From the NCBI RefSeq assembly GCF_017833525.1, contig NZ_JAFICD010000003.1, positions 434,001 through 498,000 on the forward strand: 64,000 nt of DNA, given 5' to 3'. Source of the stretch: Duganella sp. 1411 (GTDB taxonomy: Bacteria > Pseudomonadota > Gammaproteobacteria > Burkholderiales > Burkholderiaceae_D). A program made the translations under genes and the position numbers. A model generated the notes under the pieces. It was not told the origin of the DNA and did no database searches. It saw only the letters and a program-made list of their open reading frames with translations. Below, piece by piece: positions 1 to 8,098 of the stretch (positions within the stretch are counted from its first letter, which is position 1; the number at the start of each line of letters is the position of its first letter).

Positions 1-499
1 TCACGTACCAGGTGGCCAGGCAGACCACCAGCGACGCCACCACCACCCAGGCGCGGTAGTTCGGCATCACCATGAAGCCGAGATCGGTCGCGCCCGCGAG
101 CGCGTCCGGCACCTGGAACGGCTGGCCGGAGACGCCGTAGAACGAGCGGAACACGCCCTCCACCAGCAGGGTGATACCAAAAGTCAAAAGCAGTCCGTAA
201 AGATGGTCGAGCTTGTACAGGTGGCGCAGCATCGTCTTTTCGATCAGGATGCCGAACACGCCCACCAGCAGCGGCGCCAGCACCAGCATGGTCCAGTAGT
301 TCAAACCGAGATAGGTCATCCCCATCCAGGCGACGAACGCGCCCATCATGTACAGGGCACCGTGCGAAAAGTTAATCACGTTGAGCAAGCCGAAAATCAC
401 GGCCAGGCCGAGCGATAACATCGCATAGAAGGAGCCGTTGACGAGCCCCAGCAAAAGCTGGCTCATCATCGCGGGCAAGGGAACGCCGAAAATTTCCAT
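1..499 (-). CDS. livH: Branched-chain amino-acid ABC transporter permease LivH (partial, 3' end off window)
   Basis: Inner-membrane permease of a high-affinity branched-chain amino acid (or related amide/urea) ABC importer. The visible 166 residues begin MEIFGVPLPAMMSQLLLGLV and carry the LivH hallmark stretch GLLNVINFSHGALYMMGAF, followed by hydrophobic membrane segments and the conserved VSGQPFQVPD region. The start at 499 is the first ATG of the frame; the C-terminal part lies beyond base 1. It sits downstream of the binding-protein gene in the same direction as livG and livF, so it belongs to that transport cluster. LivM is not in the window and probably follows. The family is certain; the substrate is inferred only. 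Confidence 0.9.
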   Translation of the reverse strand, partial: MEIFGVPLPAMMSQLLLGLVNGSFYAMLSLGLAVIFGLLNVINFSHGALYMMGAFVAWMGMTYLGLNYWTMLVLAPLLVGVFGILIEKTMLRHLYKLDHLYGLLLTFGITLLVEGVFRSFYGVSGQPFQVPDALAGATDLGFMVMPNYRAWVVVASLVVCLATWYV

Positions 500-565
500 G
501 AGATCACAGTCTAAAGAGCGCCCGGCCGAGCGGCGGGGCGGAACACGAGGACAAAAACAAGGAAC

Positions 566-606
566 GGACAGGCGCGACGCCGCGCGGGGCGGCGGCGTGC
601 CTGTCC
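566..606 (-). terminator. GC-rich hairpin between binding protein and livH
   Basis: Inverted arms GGACAGGC and GCCTGTCC enclose further complementary GC-rich sequence. On the minus strand the hairpin follows the binding-protein stop, and a loose T-rich stretch (GTTCCTTGTTTTTG) comes after it. This could be a partial terminator or mRNA stabiliser that sets the binding protein above the permease in expression, a common arrangement for ABC importers. The role is inferred from shape and position. Confidence 0.5.
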
Positions 607-621
607 TGTGTACAACTCAGC

Positions 622-1830
622 TTATTTCCACAGACTGCATTTGGTTTCGGCCTTGGTGGCGTACGCCTGGTCGCCGGGAATGGTGGCCACGACCTTGTAG
701 TAATCCCACGGATATTTCGATTCGGACGGCTTTTTCACCTCCATCAGGTACATGTCGTGCACCATGCGGCCGTCCGGACGGATCACGCCGTTCTTGGCGA
801 ACATGTCGTTGATCTTGTTGGCCTTCAGATAGGCCATGACCTTGTCGGAGTCGTCGGTGCCGACCGCCTTGACCGCCTTCAGGTAGTTGGACGCGGCCGA
901 GTAGTCGGCCGCCTGCAGCATCGACGGCTCCTTCTTCATCTTGTCGAAATAGCGCTTGGCCCAGGCGCGCGTTTCCGGGTTTTGATCCCAGTACCAGCCG
1001 TCGGTCAGGTACATGCCCTGCGTCAGGTTCAGGCCCAGCGAATGGACGTCGTTGATGAAGATAAGCAAACCGGCCAGCTTCATCTTCTTGGTGATGCCGA
1101 ACTCGTTGGCGGCCTTGATCGCGTTGATCGCATCGCCGCCGGCATTGGCCAGGCCGAGGATCTGCGCGCCCGACGACTGCGCCTGCAGCAGGAACGACGA
1201 GAAGTCCGACGCCGACAGCGGATGCTTGACCGAACCCATCACCTTGCCGCCGGCCGCCTTGACGACGTCCGCCGTGTCCTTCTCCAGCGACTGGCCGAAG
1301 GCATAGTCGGCGGTCAGGAAGTACCAGCTCTTGCCGCCCTGCTTGACGATGGCGCCGCCGGTGCCGCGCGCCAGCGCGATGGTGTCGTAGGCGTAGTGCA
1401 CGGTGTACGGCGTGCACTCCTCGTTGGTCAAGCGGGCCGAGCCGGCGCCGATCGAGATGAAGACCTTTTTCTTTTCCGCGGCGACCTTGGCCATGGCCAG
1501 GTTGGCGCCCGAGTTGGTGCCGCCGATGAGCATGTCGACGCCCTGCTGGTCGAACCATTCGCGCGCCTTGGAGGCGGCGATGTCGGCCTTGTTCTGGTGG
1601 TCGGCGGAGATGAACTCCACCTTCTTGCCGGCAAGGACGACGCCGGCGTCGGCGATCGCCATCTTGATGGCCTCGGCGCCGCCGGCGCCATCGATATCCG
1701 TGTACAAGCCGGACATGTCGGTGATCATGCCGATCTTGATGGTGTCGCCGGACACCTGGGCTTGCGCGGCGAAGGACAGACCCAGCGCGCACACGGCGCT
1801 GGCTGCGATGGTAATAGCTTTGAGTTTCAT
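622..1830 (-). CDS. ABC transporter periplasmic substrate-binding protein (LivK-like, Peripla_BP_6)
   Basis: The 402-residue protein starts with a Sec signal peptide (MKLKAITIAASAVCALGLSF, cleavage near AQA-QVSG). It continues with the receptor-family opening DTIKIGMITDMSGLYTDIDG typical of branched-chain amino acid and amide binding proteins. In the periplasm it would hand its ligand to the LivH/LivM permease powered by LivF and LivG, whose genes lie just upstream. The gap to livF is 64 nt. Length and fold signature fit the family. The ligand cannot be read from the sequence; leucine-type amino acids, amides, urea and aromatic acids are all possible for this family. Confidence 0.88.
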   Translation of the reverse strand: MKLKAITIAASAVCALGLSFAAQAQVSGDTIKIGMITDMSGLYTDIDGAGGAEAIKMAIADAGVVLAGKKVEFISADHQNKADIAASKAREWFDQQGVDMLIGGTNSGANLAMAKVAAEKKKVFISIGAGSARLTNEECTPYTVHYAYDTIALARGTGGAIVKQGGKSWYFLTADYAFGQSLEKDTADVVKAAGGKVMGSVKHPLSASDFSSFLLQAQSSGAQILGLANAGGDAINAIKAANEFGITKKMKLAGLLIFINDVHSLGLNLTQGMYLTDGWYWDQNPETRAWAKRYFDKMKKEPSMLQAADYSAASNYLKAVKAVGTDDSDKVMAYLKANKINDMFAKNGVIRPDGRMVHDMYLMEVKKPSESKYPWDYYKVVATIPGDQAYATKAETKCSLWK

Positions 1831-1894
1831 TTTGTCTCCGTTCGAAAAGTCGCGTGATTAGATTTGTATAGTCACAGAACGTTGGAATAATCTT

Positions 1895-2602
1895 CTACAC
1901 GCCAAGCAGCTCGGTGAGCACCGGCATCTTGTCGCTCAATTCGGATGAAACAAAGGTCTCGACGATCTGACCGTGCTCCATCACATAAAACCGGTCCGCC
2001 AGCGGCGCCGCGAACCGGAAATTCTGTTCCACCATGACGATGGTGTAGCCCTTCGATTTGAGGGTGGTGATCATGCGCGCCAGGCCCTGCACGATGACCG
2101 GCGCCAGGCCCTCGGAAATTTCATCGAGCAGCAACAGGCGCGCGCCGGTGCGCAGGATGCGCGCCACCGCCAGCATTTGTTGCTCGCCGCCCGACAGGCG
2201 CGTGCCCTGGCTGTGCTTGCGCTCCTCCAGGTTCGGGAACATCGAGTAGATTTCCTTGATCGACATGCCCTTGTCGCCGGTCGACAACTGCGGCGGCAGC
2301 AGCAGGTTTTCCTCGGTCGACAGCGAGGCGAAGATGCCGCGCTCCTCGGGGCAATAGCCGACGCCGAGGTGGGCGATTTTATGGGTCGGGAAACCGATCG
2401 CCTCGACGCCGTTGATCTTGATCGAGCCTTTGCGGGCGCCGGTCAATCCCATGATGGCGCGCAAGGTGGTGGTGCGGCCGGCGCCGTTGCGGCCCAGCAG
2501 CGTGACGACTTCGCCGGGCTGCACTTTCAGGTTGACGTTGTGCAGGATGTGCGACTCGCCGTACCAGGTTTGCAGATTCGATATTTCCAAAGCGGCCGTC
2601 AT
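1895..2602 (-). CDS. livF: ABC transporter ATP-binding protein LivF (Walker A Lys replaced by Arg)
   Basis: This 235-residue ATPase of the branched-chain amino acid importer starts MTAALEISNLQTWYGESHIL. It has the family signature LSGGEQQMLAVARIL, Walker B LLLLDEISEGLAP and H-loop region VMVEQNF. The Walker A motif reads GRNGAGRTTT, so the usual phosphate-binding lysine is arginine (codon CGC). The start overlaps the livG stop (TGATG), which indicates translational coupling. A longer frame runs upstream but lies inside livG. The partner permease and binding protein are downstream on the same strand. Confidence 0.92.
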   Translation of the reverse strand: MTAALEISNLQTWYGESHILHNVNLKVQPGEVVTLLGRNGAGRTTTLRAIMGLTGARKGSIKINGVEAIGFPTHKIAHLGVGYCPEERGIFASLSTEENLLLPPQLSTGDKGMSIKEIYSMFPNLEERKHSQGTRLSGGEQQMLAVARILRTGARLLLLDEISEGLAPVIVQGLARMITTLKSKGYTIVMVEQNFRFAAPLADRFYVMEHGQIVETFVSSELSDKMPVLTELLGV

Positions 2603-3372
2603 CAGTGGGCTCCTTCCAGCACCGCGGCTTCGGTGCCCATGTACGCTTCCATCACCTGCGGATTGCGCGAGACCTCGGCGTACGTGCCCTCGGCCAGCAT
2701 GGCGCCGCGCTGCAGCACCGAAATCTTGTCGCAAATGCCGGACACCACTTTCATATTGTGTTCGACCATTAGGATGGTGCGGCCGGCCGAGACTTTTTTG
2801 ATCAGGTCGGTTACGCGGTGCACGTCCTCGTGGCCCATGCCCTGGGTCGGCTCGTCGAGCAGCATCAGCTCCGGCTCCATCGCCAGGGTGGTGGCGATTT
2901 CCAAAGCGCGCTTGCGCCCGTAAGGCATATCGACGGTGACGGTGTCGGCGAACTCGGTCAGGTCGACCTCGGCCAGCAGCTGCATGGCGCGGTCGTTGAG
3001 CGTGCGCAGCGCGCGTTCGCTCTGCCAGAAATGGAAGCTCGTCCCGAGCTGCCGCTGCAATCCGATGCGGACATTTTGCAGCACCGTGAGATGGGGAAAG
3101 ACCGCTGAAATCTGAAACGACCGGATCACGCCCATGCGGGCGATCTGCGCCGGTTTGGCCGCCGTGATGTCTTTTTCGTTGAACAGGATCTGGCCCGAAG
3201 TCGGCACCAGAAACTTGGTCAACAGATTGAAGCATGTGGTTTTACCGGCACCGTTGGGACCGATGAGCGCGTGGATGTGACCGCGCTGCACTTTGAGATT
3301 GACATCGTTGACCGCGGTAAAACCTCTGAACTGCTTGGTCAAGTTCTTTGTTTCCAAGATAACGCCGGACAT
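2602..3372 (-). CDS. livG: ABC transporter ATP-binding protein LivG
   Basis: The 256-residue ATPase starts MSGVILETKNLTKQFRGFTA. It has an intact Walker A GPNGAGKTT, the signature variant PYGRKRALEIATTLAMEP and Walker B LMLLDEPTQGMG, followed by a histidine-containing H-loop (LMVEHNM). The ATG at 3372 is preferred over one nine codons upstream because GGGAGA lies about 6 nt before it. It is the first gene of the minus-strand cluster livG-livF-binding protein-livH. It is cytoplasmic and pairs with LivF to energise uptake. Confidence 0.93.
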   Translation of the reverse strand: MSGVILETKNLTKQFRGFTAVNDVNLKVQRGHIHALIGPNGAGKTTCFNLLTKFLVPTSGQILFNEKDITAAKPAQIARMGVIRSFQISAVFPHLTVLQNVRIGLQRQLGTSFHFWQSERALRTLNDRAMQLLAEVDLTEFADTVTVDMPYGRKRALEIATTLAMEPELMLLDEPTQGMGHEDVHRVTDLIKKVSAGRTILMVEHNMKVVSGICDKISVLQRGAMLAEGTYAEVSRNPQVMEAYMGTEAAVLEGAH

Positions 3373-3496
3373 CCTGTCTCCCTTGCTTTTATGGTTCAAG
3401 GTACTAAATTTTTTTAGATCATACAGAGTAAAAAATTAGCTAACAATACAGTATAACTACTACTTACTTTTGATCTAACGCTAACAGGCGAGCCCT
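3373..3496 (-). promoter_or_regulatory. AT-rich leader upstream of livG
   Basis: This 124-nt AT-rich stretch separates the GMC oxidoreductase stop from livG. It contains an 8-bp inverted repeat, TTAGATCA at 3414-3421 and TGATCTAA at 3471-3478, bracketing a very AT-rich core. Such an arrangement fits a promoter with a dimeric-regulator site for the transporter cluster. This is inferred from composition and symmetry only; no regulator is identified. Confidence 0.4.
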
Positions 3497-5125
3497 TTAT
3501 TTCCGGGCTGAACGGATCATTTCTGAAGCTTTTTCGGCGATCATGATCGTCGGGGAATTAGTGTTGCCGGACGTGATAAAGGGCATGATGGATGCGTCGA
3601 CAACGCGCAGACCGGCGACGCCGATGACACGCAATTCGCTATCGACGACGGCGGTGGGATCGTCGGCGCGGCCCATCTTACAGGTGCCGACCGGATGGAA
3701 GATGGTGGTGCCGATATCGCCCGCCGCCCGCGCCAATTCCTCCTCGGTGCGATAGTGGATTCCGGGCTTGTATTCTTCCGGCGTAAACTTTTTCAGCGCC
3801 GGCGAGGCGACGATACGGCGCGTTAAAGTCAGCGCCGCGGCCGCCACCTGGCGGTCCTCGGCGGTGCTCAAATACATCGGCGAAATCTTCGGTGGCGCGT
3901 ACGAATCGGCGCCGGCGATGTGCACGTGGCCGCGCGAGGTCGGCCGCAGGTTGCACACGCTGGCGGTGAAGGCTGGGAAGGCGTGCAAAGGGTCGCCGAA
4001 TTTTTCCAGCGACAAAGGCTGGACGTGGTATTGCAGATTCGGCGACGCTTGATTGGCGTCGGAACGGGCGAACGCGCCCAGCTGCGACGGCGCCATCGAC
4101 ATCGGCCCGCTCTGGAACATCGCGTACTCGAGGCCGATCTTCATTTTGCCGAACCAATTCGACGCCATCGTATTCAAGGTGCGGGCGCCACCACCGAGCT
4201 TGTAGACCATGCGCAATTGCAGATGGTCCTGCAGGTTTTCGCCGACGCCCGGCAGGTCCGCCAGCGGCGCGATGCCATGGTGAAGCAGCTTCGCGGCCGA
4301 GCCGATGCCGGAGCACTGCAAAATCTGCGGCGAACCAACGGCACCAGCGGCCAGAACGGTTTCTTTCGCCGCCTTCGCGCGATAGCGGGTGCCGCCGCCG
4401 CTGAAGATAACGCCATTGCACACCGGACCCCGGTCGGTCATTTCGATCTGCAAGCGTTCCACGTGGCAGCCGGTCATCACCGTCAGATTGGGCCGGCCCG
4501 ACACCGGCTTCAGGAACGCCTTCGCCGTATTCCAACGGATGCCGCGCTTTTGATTGACGTCGAAGTAACCGCAGCCGGCGTTGTCGCCGCGATTGAAATC
4601 GTCGACCTTGGCGATGCCGGCTTCCTCGGCGGCATCGCGGAACGCGTCCAGTATCTGCCAGGACAAACGCTGTTTTTCCACGCGCCACGGACCGCCGACA
4701 CCGTGGTTATCGGAAGCGCCGCCGTAGTAATCCTCGCTTTTTTTGAACAGCGGCAGCACTGCGTCCCAGCGCCAGCTGGCGTCGCCCGTCAGATCGGCCC
4801 AGCGGTCGTAGTCGCCGGCCTGGCCGCGCATGTAGATCATGCCGTTGATGGATGAACTTCCGCCGAGCACTTTGCCGCGCGGATAAAGCAGGCTGCGTCC
4901 GCCGAGACCGGCGTCGGCCTCGGTGCGGAACATCCAGTCGGTACGGGGATTATCGATGCAATGCAAATAACCGACGGGGATATGTATCCACACATAATCG
5001 TCCCTGCCACCCGCCTCGATCAGCAGGACATCGACTTCTCTGTCCGCGCTCAGGCGGTTTGCCAGGACGCAGCCGGCCGAGCCCGCCCCAATGATGATGT
5101 AATCGTAGTCGCCTGCTGATTCCAA
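3497..5125 (-). CDS. GMC family FAD-dependent oxidoreductase (choline/alcohol dehydrogenase-like)
   Basis: This flavoprotein of the glucose-methanol-choline family, about 542 residues, oxidises an alcohol group. The N-terminal FAD-binding motif is YDYIIIGAGSAGCVLANRL with acidic LLIEAGG. GMC signature 1 is PRGKVLGGSSSINGMIYMRG and the C-terminal active-site region is FHPVGTCKMG followed by SGNTNSPTIMIAEKA. An in-frame TTG at 5140 precedes a perfect GGAGGAG, so the TTG at 5125 (6 nt after that ribosome binding site) is the likelier start. It lies upstream of the Liv cluster on the same strand. The substrate is unknown; choline, polyethylene glycol or aliphatic alcohols are possible. Confidence 0.9.
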   Translation of the reverse strand: MESAGDYDYIIIGAGSAGCVLANRLSADREVDVLLIEAGGRDDYVWIHIPVGYLHCIDNPRTDWMFRTEADAGLGGRSLLYPRGKVLGGSSSINGMIYMRGQAGDYDRWADLTGDASWRWDAVLPLFKKSEDYYGGASDNHGVGGPWRVEKQRLSWQILDAFRDAAEEAGIAKVDDFNRGDNAGCGYFDVNQKRGIRWNTAKAFLKPVSGRPNLTVMTGCHVERLQIEMTDRGPVCNGVIFSGGGTRYRAKAAKETVLAAGAVGSPQILQCSGIGSAAKLLHHGIAPLADLPGVGENLQDHLQLRMVYKLGGGARTLNTMASNWFGKMKIGLEYAMFQSGPMSMAPSQLGAFARSDANQASPNLQYHVQPLSLEKFGDPLHAFPAFTASVCNLRPTSRGHVHIAGADSYAPPKISPMYLSTAEDRQVAAAALTLTRRIVASPALKKFTPEEYKPGIHYRTEEELARAAGDIGTTIFHPVGTCKMGRADDPTAVVDSELRVIGVAGLRVVDASIMPFITSGNTNSPTIMIAEKASEMIRSARK

Positions 5126-5195
5126 AAACTGCTCCTCCAAGAATGGATCGGTATGCCGGGGCGTTTGGGCTCTCTCGGCGGCGTGCGGGCTTAGT

Positions 5196-6233
5196 CTACG
5201 CTGCGTTCATCTCCGATAGCAATGTTTCAACGAGTTTGGCCGCCGGCATCGGCCGCGCGCGCGCAACGCCGGTCCCGCACCACAGCGACATCAGTTCGGT
5301 ATCGCCGCGTTTGGCGGCTTCGGCGCGGATCGGCGTCGTTAGCGCGTTTTGGATGGGATATGCCGGCAATTGCGACTCCACAGCTTCCAGCTCACGCATC
5401 AGGCGGTTCACCAATCCGCGCGCGTAACGGCCGGAAAACGTGCGCGTGAGTCTGGTCGGATGTTCGCCCGCGGACAACAACCGTTGTTTGTAGTGTGGAT
5501 TAATTGACGATTCATCGGTCACCAGGAAGGCGGTTCCCATCTGCACCGCCTGCGCGCCCATGCCCAGCGCGCGCTTGATGTCGGCGCCGTCCATGATGCC
5601 GCCGGCGGAGATGACGGGAATATTTACCGCCGCCACGATCGTCGGCAGCAGCTCGAAGGTCGTCAATTTCGCATCTTCCTGGCGACCGATGAAGGTGCCG
5701 CGATGGCCACCCGACTCGGTGCCGGAAGCGATCACCGCATCGGCGCCTCTGTTCTGCCAGGCGATCGCCTCCTCGGCATGGGTGATGGTGCCGATAACCA
5801 GAATGCCGGCGTCATGCAAACGCTGAATTTGTTCGGCGCTCAGGAGGCCGAACGTAAAACTGGCGACGGCCGGACGGAGTTCGATCAGCGTTTCAAACTG
5901 GGCGGCGAAGTCTTCGCACCATTTGGCTGGCGTGGGGAACTCGGTCCAACCCAGCGACGACCAGAGCGGTTTCAGCCATTCAACGGCCCTGGCCACTTCG
6001 GCCGGATCAGGCTGTGGTGTTTCCAGAACGAAGAAATTGAGGCAAAACGGCTTATCGGTCAATGCGCGGATCTGGGCGGTCTGCTCACGGATCGCGGCGG
6101 GGGAAAGTAAGGAACAGGCCAGTGATCCCAGCGCGCCGGCGTTGGACACGGCGGCGACCTGGGCCGGCGTATTGCTGCCGCCGGCGGTAGGTCCTTGAAT
6201 GATGGGATGCGGAAAAACGGATGTCAGATTCAT
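5196..6233 (-). CDS. Nitronate monooxygenase (2-nitropropane dioxygenase family)
   Basis: This FMN-dependent TIM-barrel enzyme, about 345 residues, would oxidise alkyl nitronates to carbonyl compounds and nitrite. Visible family features are the N-terminal PIIQGPTAGGSNTPAQVAAVSNAGALG, the SGTESGGHRG motif around the nitronate/phosphate site, ISAGGIMDG, and ALGMGAQAVQMGTAFLVTDES near the FMN phosphate. Start choice is uncertain: ATG at 6233 or GTG at 6245. It is separated from the GMC gene by about 70 nt and may share its transcript. Confidence 0.88.
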   Translation of the reverse strand: MNLTSVFPHPIIQGPTAGGSNTPAQVAAVSNAGALGSLACSLLSPAAIREQTAQIRALTDKPFCLNFFVLETPQPDPAEVARAVEWLKPLWSSLGWTEFPTPAKWCEDFAAQFETLIELRPAVASFTFGLLSAEQIQRLHDAGILVIGTITHAEEAIAWQNRGADAVIASGTESGGHRGTFIGRQEDAKLTTFELLPTIVAAVNIPVISAGGIMDGADIKRALGMGAQAVQMGTAFLVTDESSINPHYKQRLLSAGEHPTRLTRTFSGRYARGLVNRLMRELEAVESQLPAYPIQNALTTPIRAEAAKRGDTELMSLWCGTGVARARPMPAAKLVETLLSEMNAA

Positions 6234-6245
6234 CAGATTTCTCAC

Positions 6246-7202
6246 TCTAAAGGATGTTTACCCCTGTGGATAAGTCTATGGATATCCACAGGCACGATAT
6301 GTGAGTAAACAAAAAATTTCCGGGGAGCTGTTTTCTTATCCCAAAACAGTTCTTTTGTCATACACGGCTTCTGAGCCTGCTTATGAAGTTCGTAAACGCC
6401 TGATTTTAATCCAAAATGAGGACTTATCCACAGAAAAGTGTCTACGTTAACAACTACTACTATTTTTATATATACATCTTTAGAGTAAACCATAGATCGC
6501 GCGGCTCGACGAAAACCCCAAAACCAGGGCGCAAGCGCCCAACCCGGTTTGTTATCAAAAACCGGAAGGAGCGATGAAGAGAGATATGACCTGCAAAACA
6601 AAACTTGTCATGCAGACACGTAGGGCGGATTAGACCGAAGGTCGTAATCCGCCATCGTTGAGCCGTCGACGGAGCTCGGCGGATTACGCTGCGCTAATCC
6701 GCCCTACGTGCTTCCTGGAAAATTTTGGGCTGGTGGCCGTTGTTGATGTTGCTGAAAAGCTCAGAAAACCCTGAAAAACCGTGCCGCTTGTGAATAACTT
6801 ACTGGATATCCACAGGATGAGTTGTGAGTAAGCACGAAGTTATCCAAGGGCCGCCATTTTATACAGAATTGCTCCGAAACTGGTACAGCGCTTATGCAAG
6901 TGCTTATCTTTCGCGTAAACCAATGATTCGTAAACGTATACAGAACTTATCCACAGCTAAACGCCCGTTTACTACTACTACTATTTTTTATATATATCTT
7001 TGTAAACTACTAAACCCGAAAAAGCAAAAACCGACCCGAAAACCCCAAAAACGGCAGATTTCTGACGAAATCTGAGGCCCTCTTCGTGGGCAAAGACCCG
7101 TTTACACAGAAAAAAACGCCTTAAAATCGACCTTTTTTGGCTTAGCACTGTGGAGAAGTCGCAGGAAGTCCACAGCCTCCACTCGAAAATCAAGGAAAAA
7201 GT
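6246..7202. other. Gene-free region with DnaA-box-like sites and two copies of a DnaA box/TAC repeat/AT-tract motif
   Basis: No convincing gene is seen in about 950 bp. Perfect 9-mers of the DnaA-box consensus occur at 6265-6273 (TGTGGATAA), 6424-6432 and 6947-6955 (TTATCCACA). Near matches lie around 6283, 6790 and 6839. The sites at 6263-6272 and 6283-6292 face each other as an inverted pair. At 6424-6490 and 6947-7016 the same order recurs: DnaA box, about 15 nt, ACTACTACTA-type triplets, T-run, TATATATA, then CATCTTT or ATCTTTG and GTAAAC. The region also holds the palindromic repeat at 6617-6710. A 7-bp inverted repeat (CTGTGGA/TCCACAG, 7149-7175) precedes mtnN. Confidence 0.7.
6617..6710. 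repeat. Dispersed palindromic repeat, copy 1 (CACGTAGGGCGGATTAG...)
   Basis: A 94-bp near-palindrome opens CACGTAGGGCGGATTAG and closes CTAATCCGCCCTACGTG, with internal complementary halves (GTAATCCGCC, GGCGGATTACG). Related copies lie at 16035-16132, 22547-22640 and, as a right half only, 55603-55667. All four are intergenic. This is a REP/MITE-like family of extragenic elements able to form a long hairpin. Confidence 0.85.
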
Positions 7203-7910
7203 ATGCGTTTAGGCATCATTAGTGCGTTGGCTGAAGAACAGCATGGGCTGATAGAAGCCTTTGAAGGCCCCTACAAGCACATCCATGGCATGCGGGAGTA
7301 CACGACCGGGAAACTGTGGGAAATCGACGCTGTGTGCGTCCTATCGCGTATAGGCAAGGTTGCAGCGGCCATGACAGCCGCAATCCTTGTGGAAAAGTTC
7401 GGAGTTACCCACATCGTCTTCACGGGAGTTGCTGGAAGCGGGGATAAAAACGTCAAAGTAGGGGACATCGTCGTTGCGGAAGCATTAGTCCAGCATGATT
7501 TCGATGCCAGCCCACTGTTTCCCCAGTTCGAAATCCCGCTAACGGGCCTCTCGCGCTTCGCCACGGACGTCGCGTTGACGGAAAGATTAGCCAACGCCGC
7601 AGCCAAAACCACGCGTGTGCATCGTGGATTGATCGCCAGCGGCGACAAGTTCATAGGAAAACTGGCGCAAATCCAGGCCATCAAGGCTGAACTGCCTGAT
7701 TTACTGGCAGTGGAAATGGAAGGAGCGGCGGTCGCGCAAGTGTGTTTCGAGCTCGGCATACCGTTTGCGGTGATCCGCACGATCTCGGACAACGCCAACG
7801 ATGACGCCGCTGTCGACTTCATGCATTTCATCAAAACCGTAGCATCGCGCTACGCGTTCGAAGTTATCCACAACTTCTGCCACCCGGATAACCCTGGGGG
7901 TCAAGTCTAA
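7203..7910 (+). CDS. mtnN: 5'-methylthioadenosine/S-adenosylhomocysteine nucleosidase
   Basis: This cytosolic nucleosidase of 235 residues cleaves MTA and SAH to adenine plus the thioribose products in methionine salvage and methyl-cycle detoxification. Family motifs are MRLGIISALAEEQ at the start, VFTGVAGSG in the middle, LLAVEMEGAAVAQV (ribose-binding Glu region) and VIRTISDNAND with the catalytic aspartate. AAGGA at 7192-7196 supports the start. The last codons and the stop lie inside the left arm of an inverted-repeat element, so the C-terminal GGQV residues are repeat-derived. Confidence 0.95.
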   Translation: MRLGIISALAEEQHGLIEAFEGPYKHIHGMREYTTGKLWEIDAVCVLSRIGKVAAAMTAAILVEKFGVTHIVFTGVAGSGDKNVKVGDIVVAEALVQHDFDASPLFPQFEIPLTGLSRFATDVALTERLANAAAKTTRVHRGLIASGDKFIGKLAQIQAIKAELPDLLAVEMEGAAVAQVCFELGIPFAVIRTISDNANDDAAVDFMHFIKTVASRYAFEVIHNFCHPDNPGGQV

Positions 7911-8003
7911 CATTCATACACGTGCTCAAGCGTGTGCCCTCTTGGGCCTGCGGTTTTGTCCGTTTTCGCCTCAGCTCGTGTCGTAATGTTAGACTTGACC
8001 CCC
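7896..8003. repeat. Inverted-repeat element overlapping the 3' end of mtnN
   Basis: Perfect 19-bp arms, GGGGGTCAAGTCTAACATT at 7896-7914 and its reverse complement at 7985-8003, flank about 70 bp with no coding signal. The left arm supplies the mtnN stop codon. A degenerate fragment with the same flavour (GGACCTGACCCC) follows near 8031-8042. It looks like a short non-autonomous repeat of the kind mobilised by IS200/REP-type transposases; that origin is inferred. Confidence 0.8.
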
Positions 8004-8049
8004 TCGGAAGTTAAGCCCGTGTAGAAATGGTGGACCTGACCCCGGATGT

Positions 8050-8077
8050 AAAAAGGGCCGGGTTTGATCCCGGCCCC
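8050..8077 (-). terminator. Rho-independent terminator of putA
   Basis: On the minus strand, 22 nt past the putA stop, GGGCCGGG and CCCGGCCC form an 8-bp GC stem with a 6-nt loop, followed directly by TTTTT. This is a textbook intrinsic terminator in the right place for putA. Confidence 0.88.
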
Positions 8078-8098
8078 CTCAAGGTCACTGCTAGTTTT

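Noticed and set aside
6242..7193. Short frames in the DnaA-box region (6242-6601 minus, 6824-7075 plus, 6981-7193 minus)
   Set aside because: They run through repeats and AT tracts, match nothing recognisable and have no consistent start signals.
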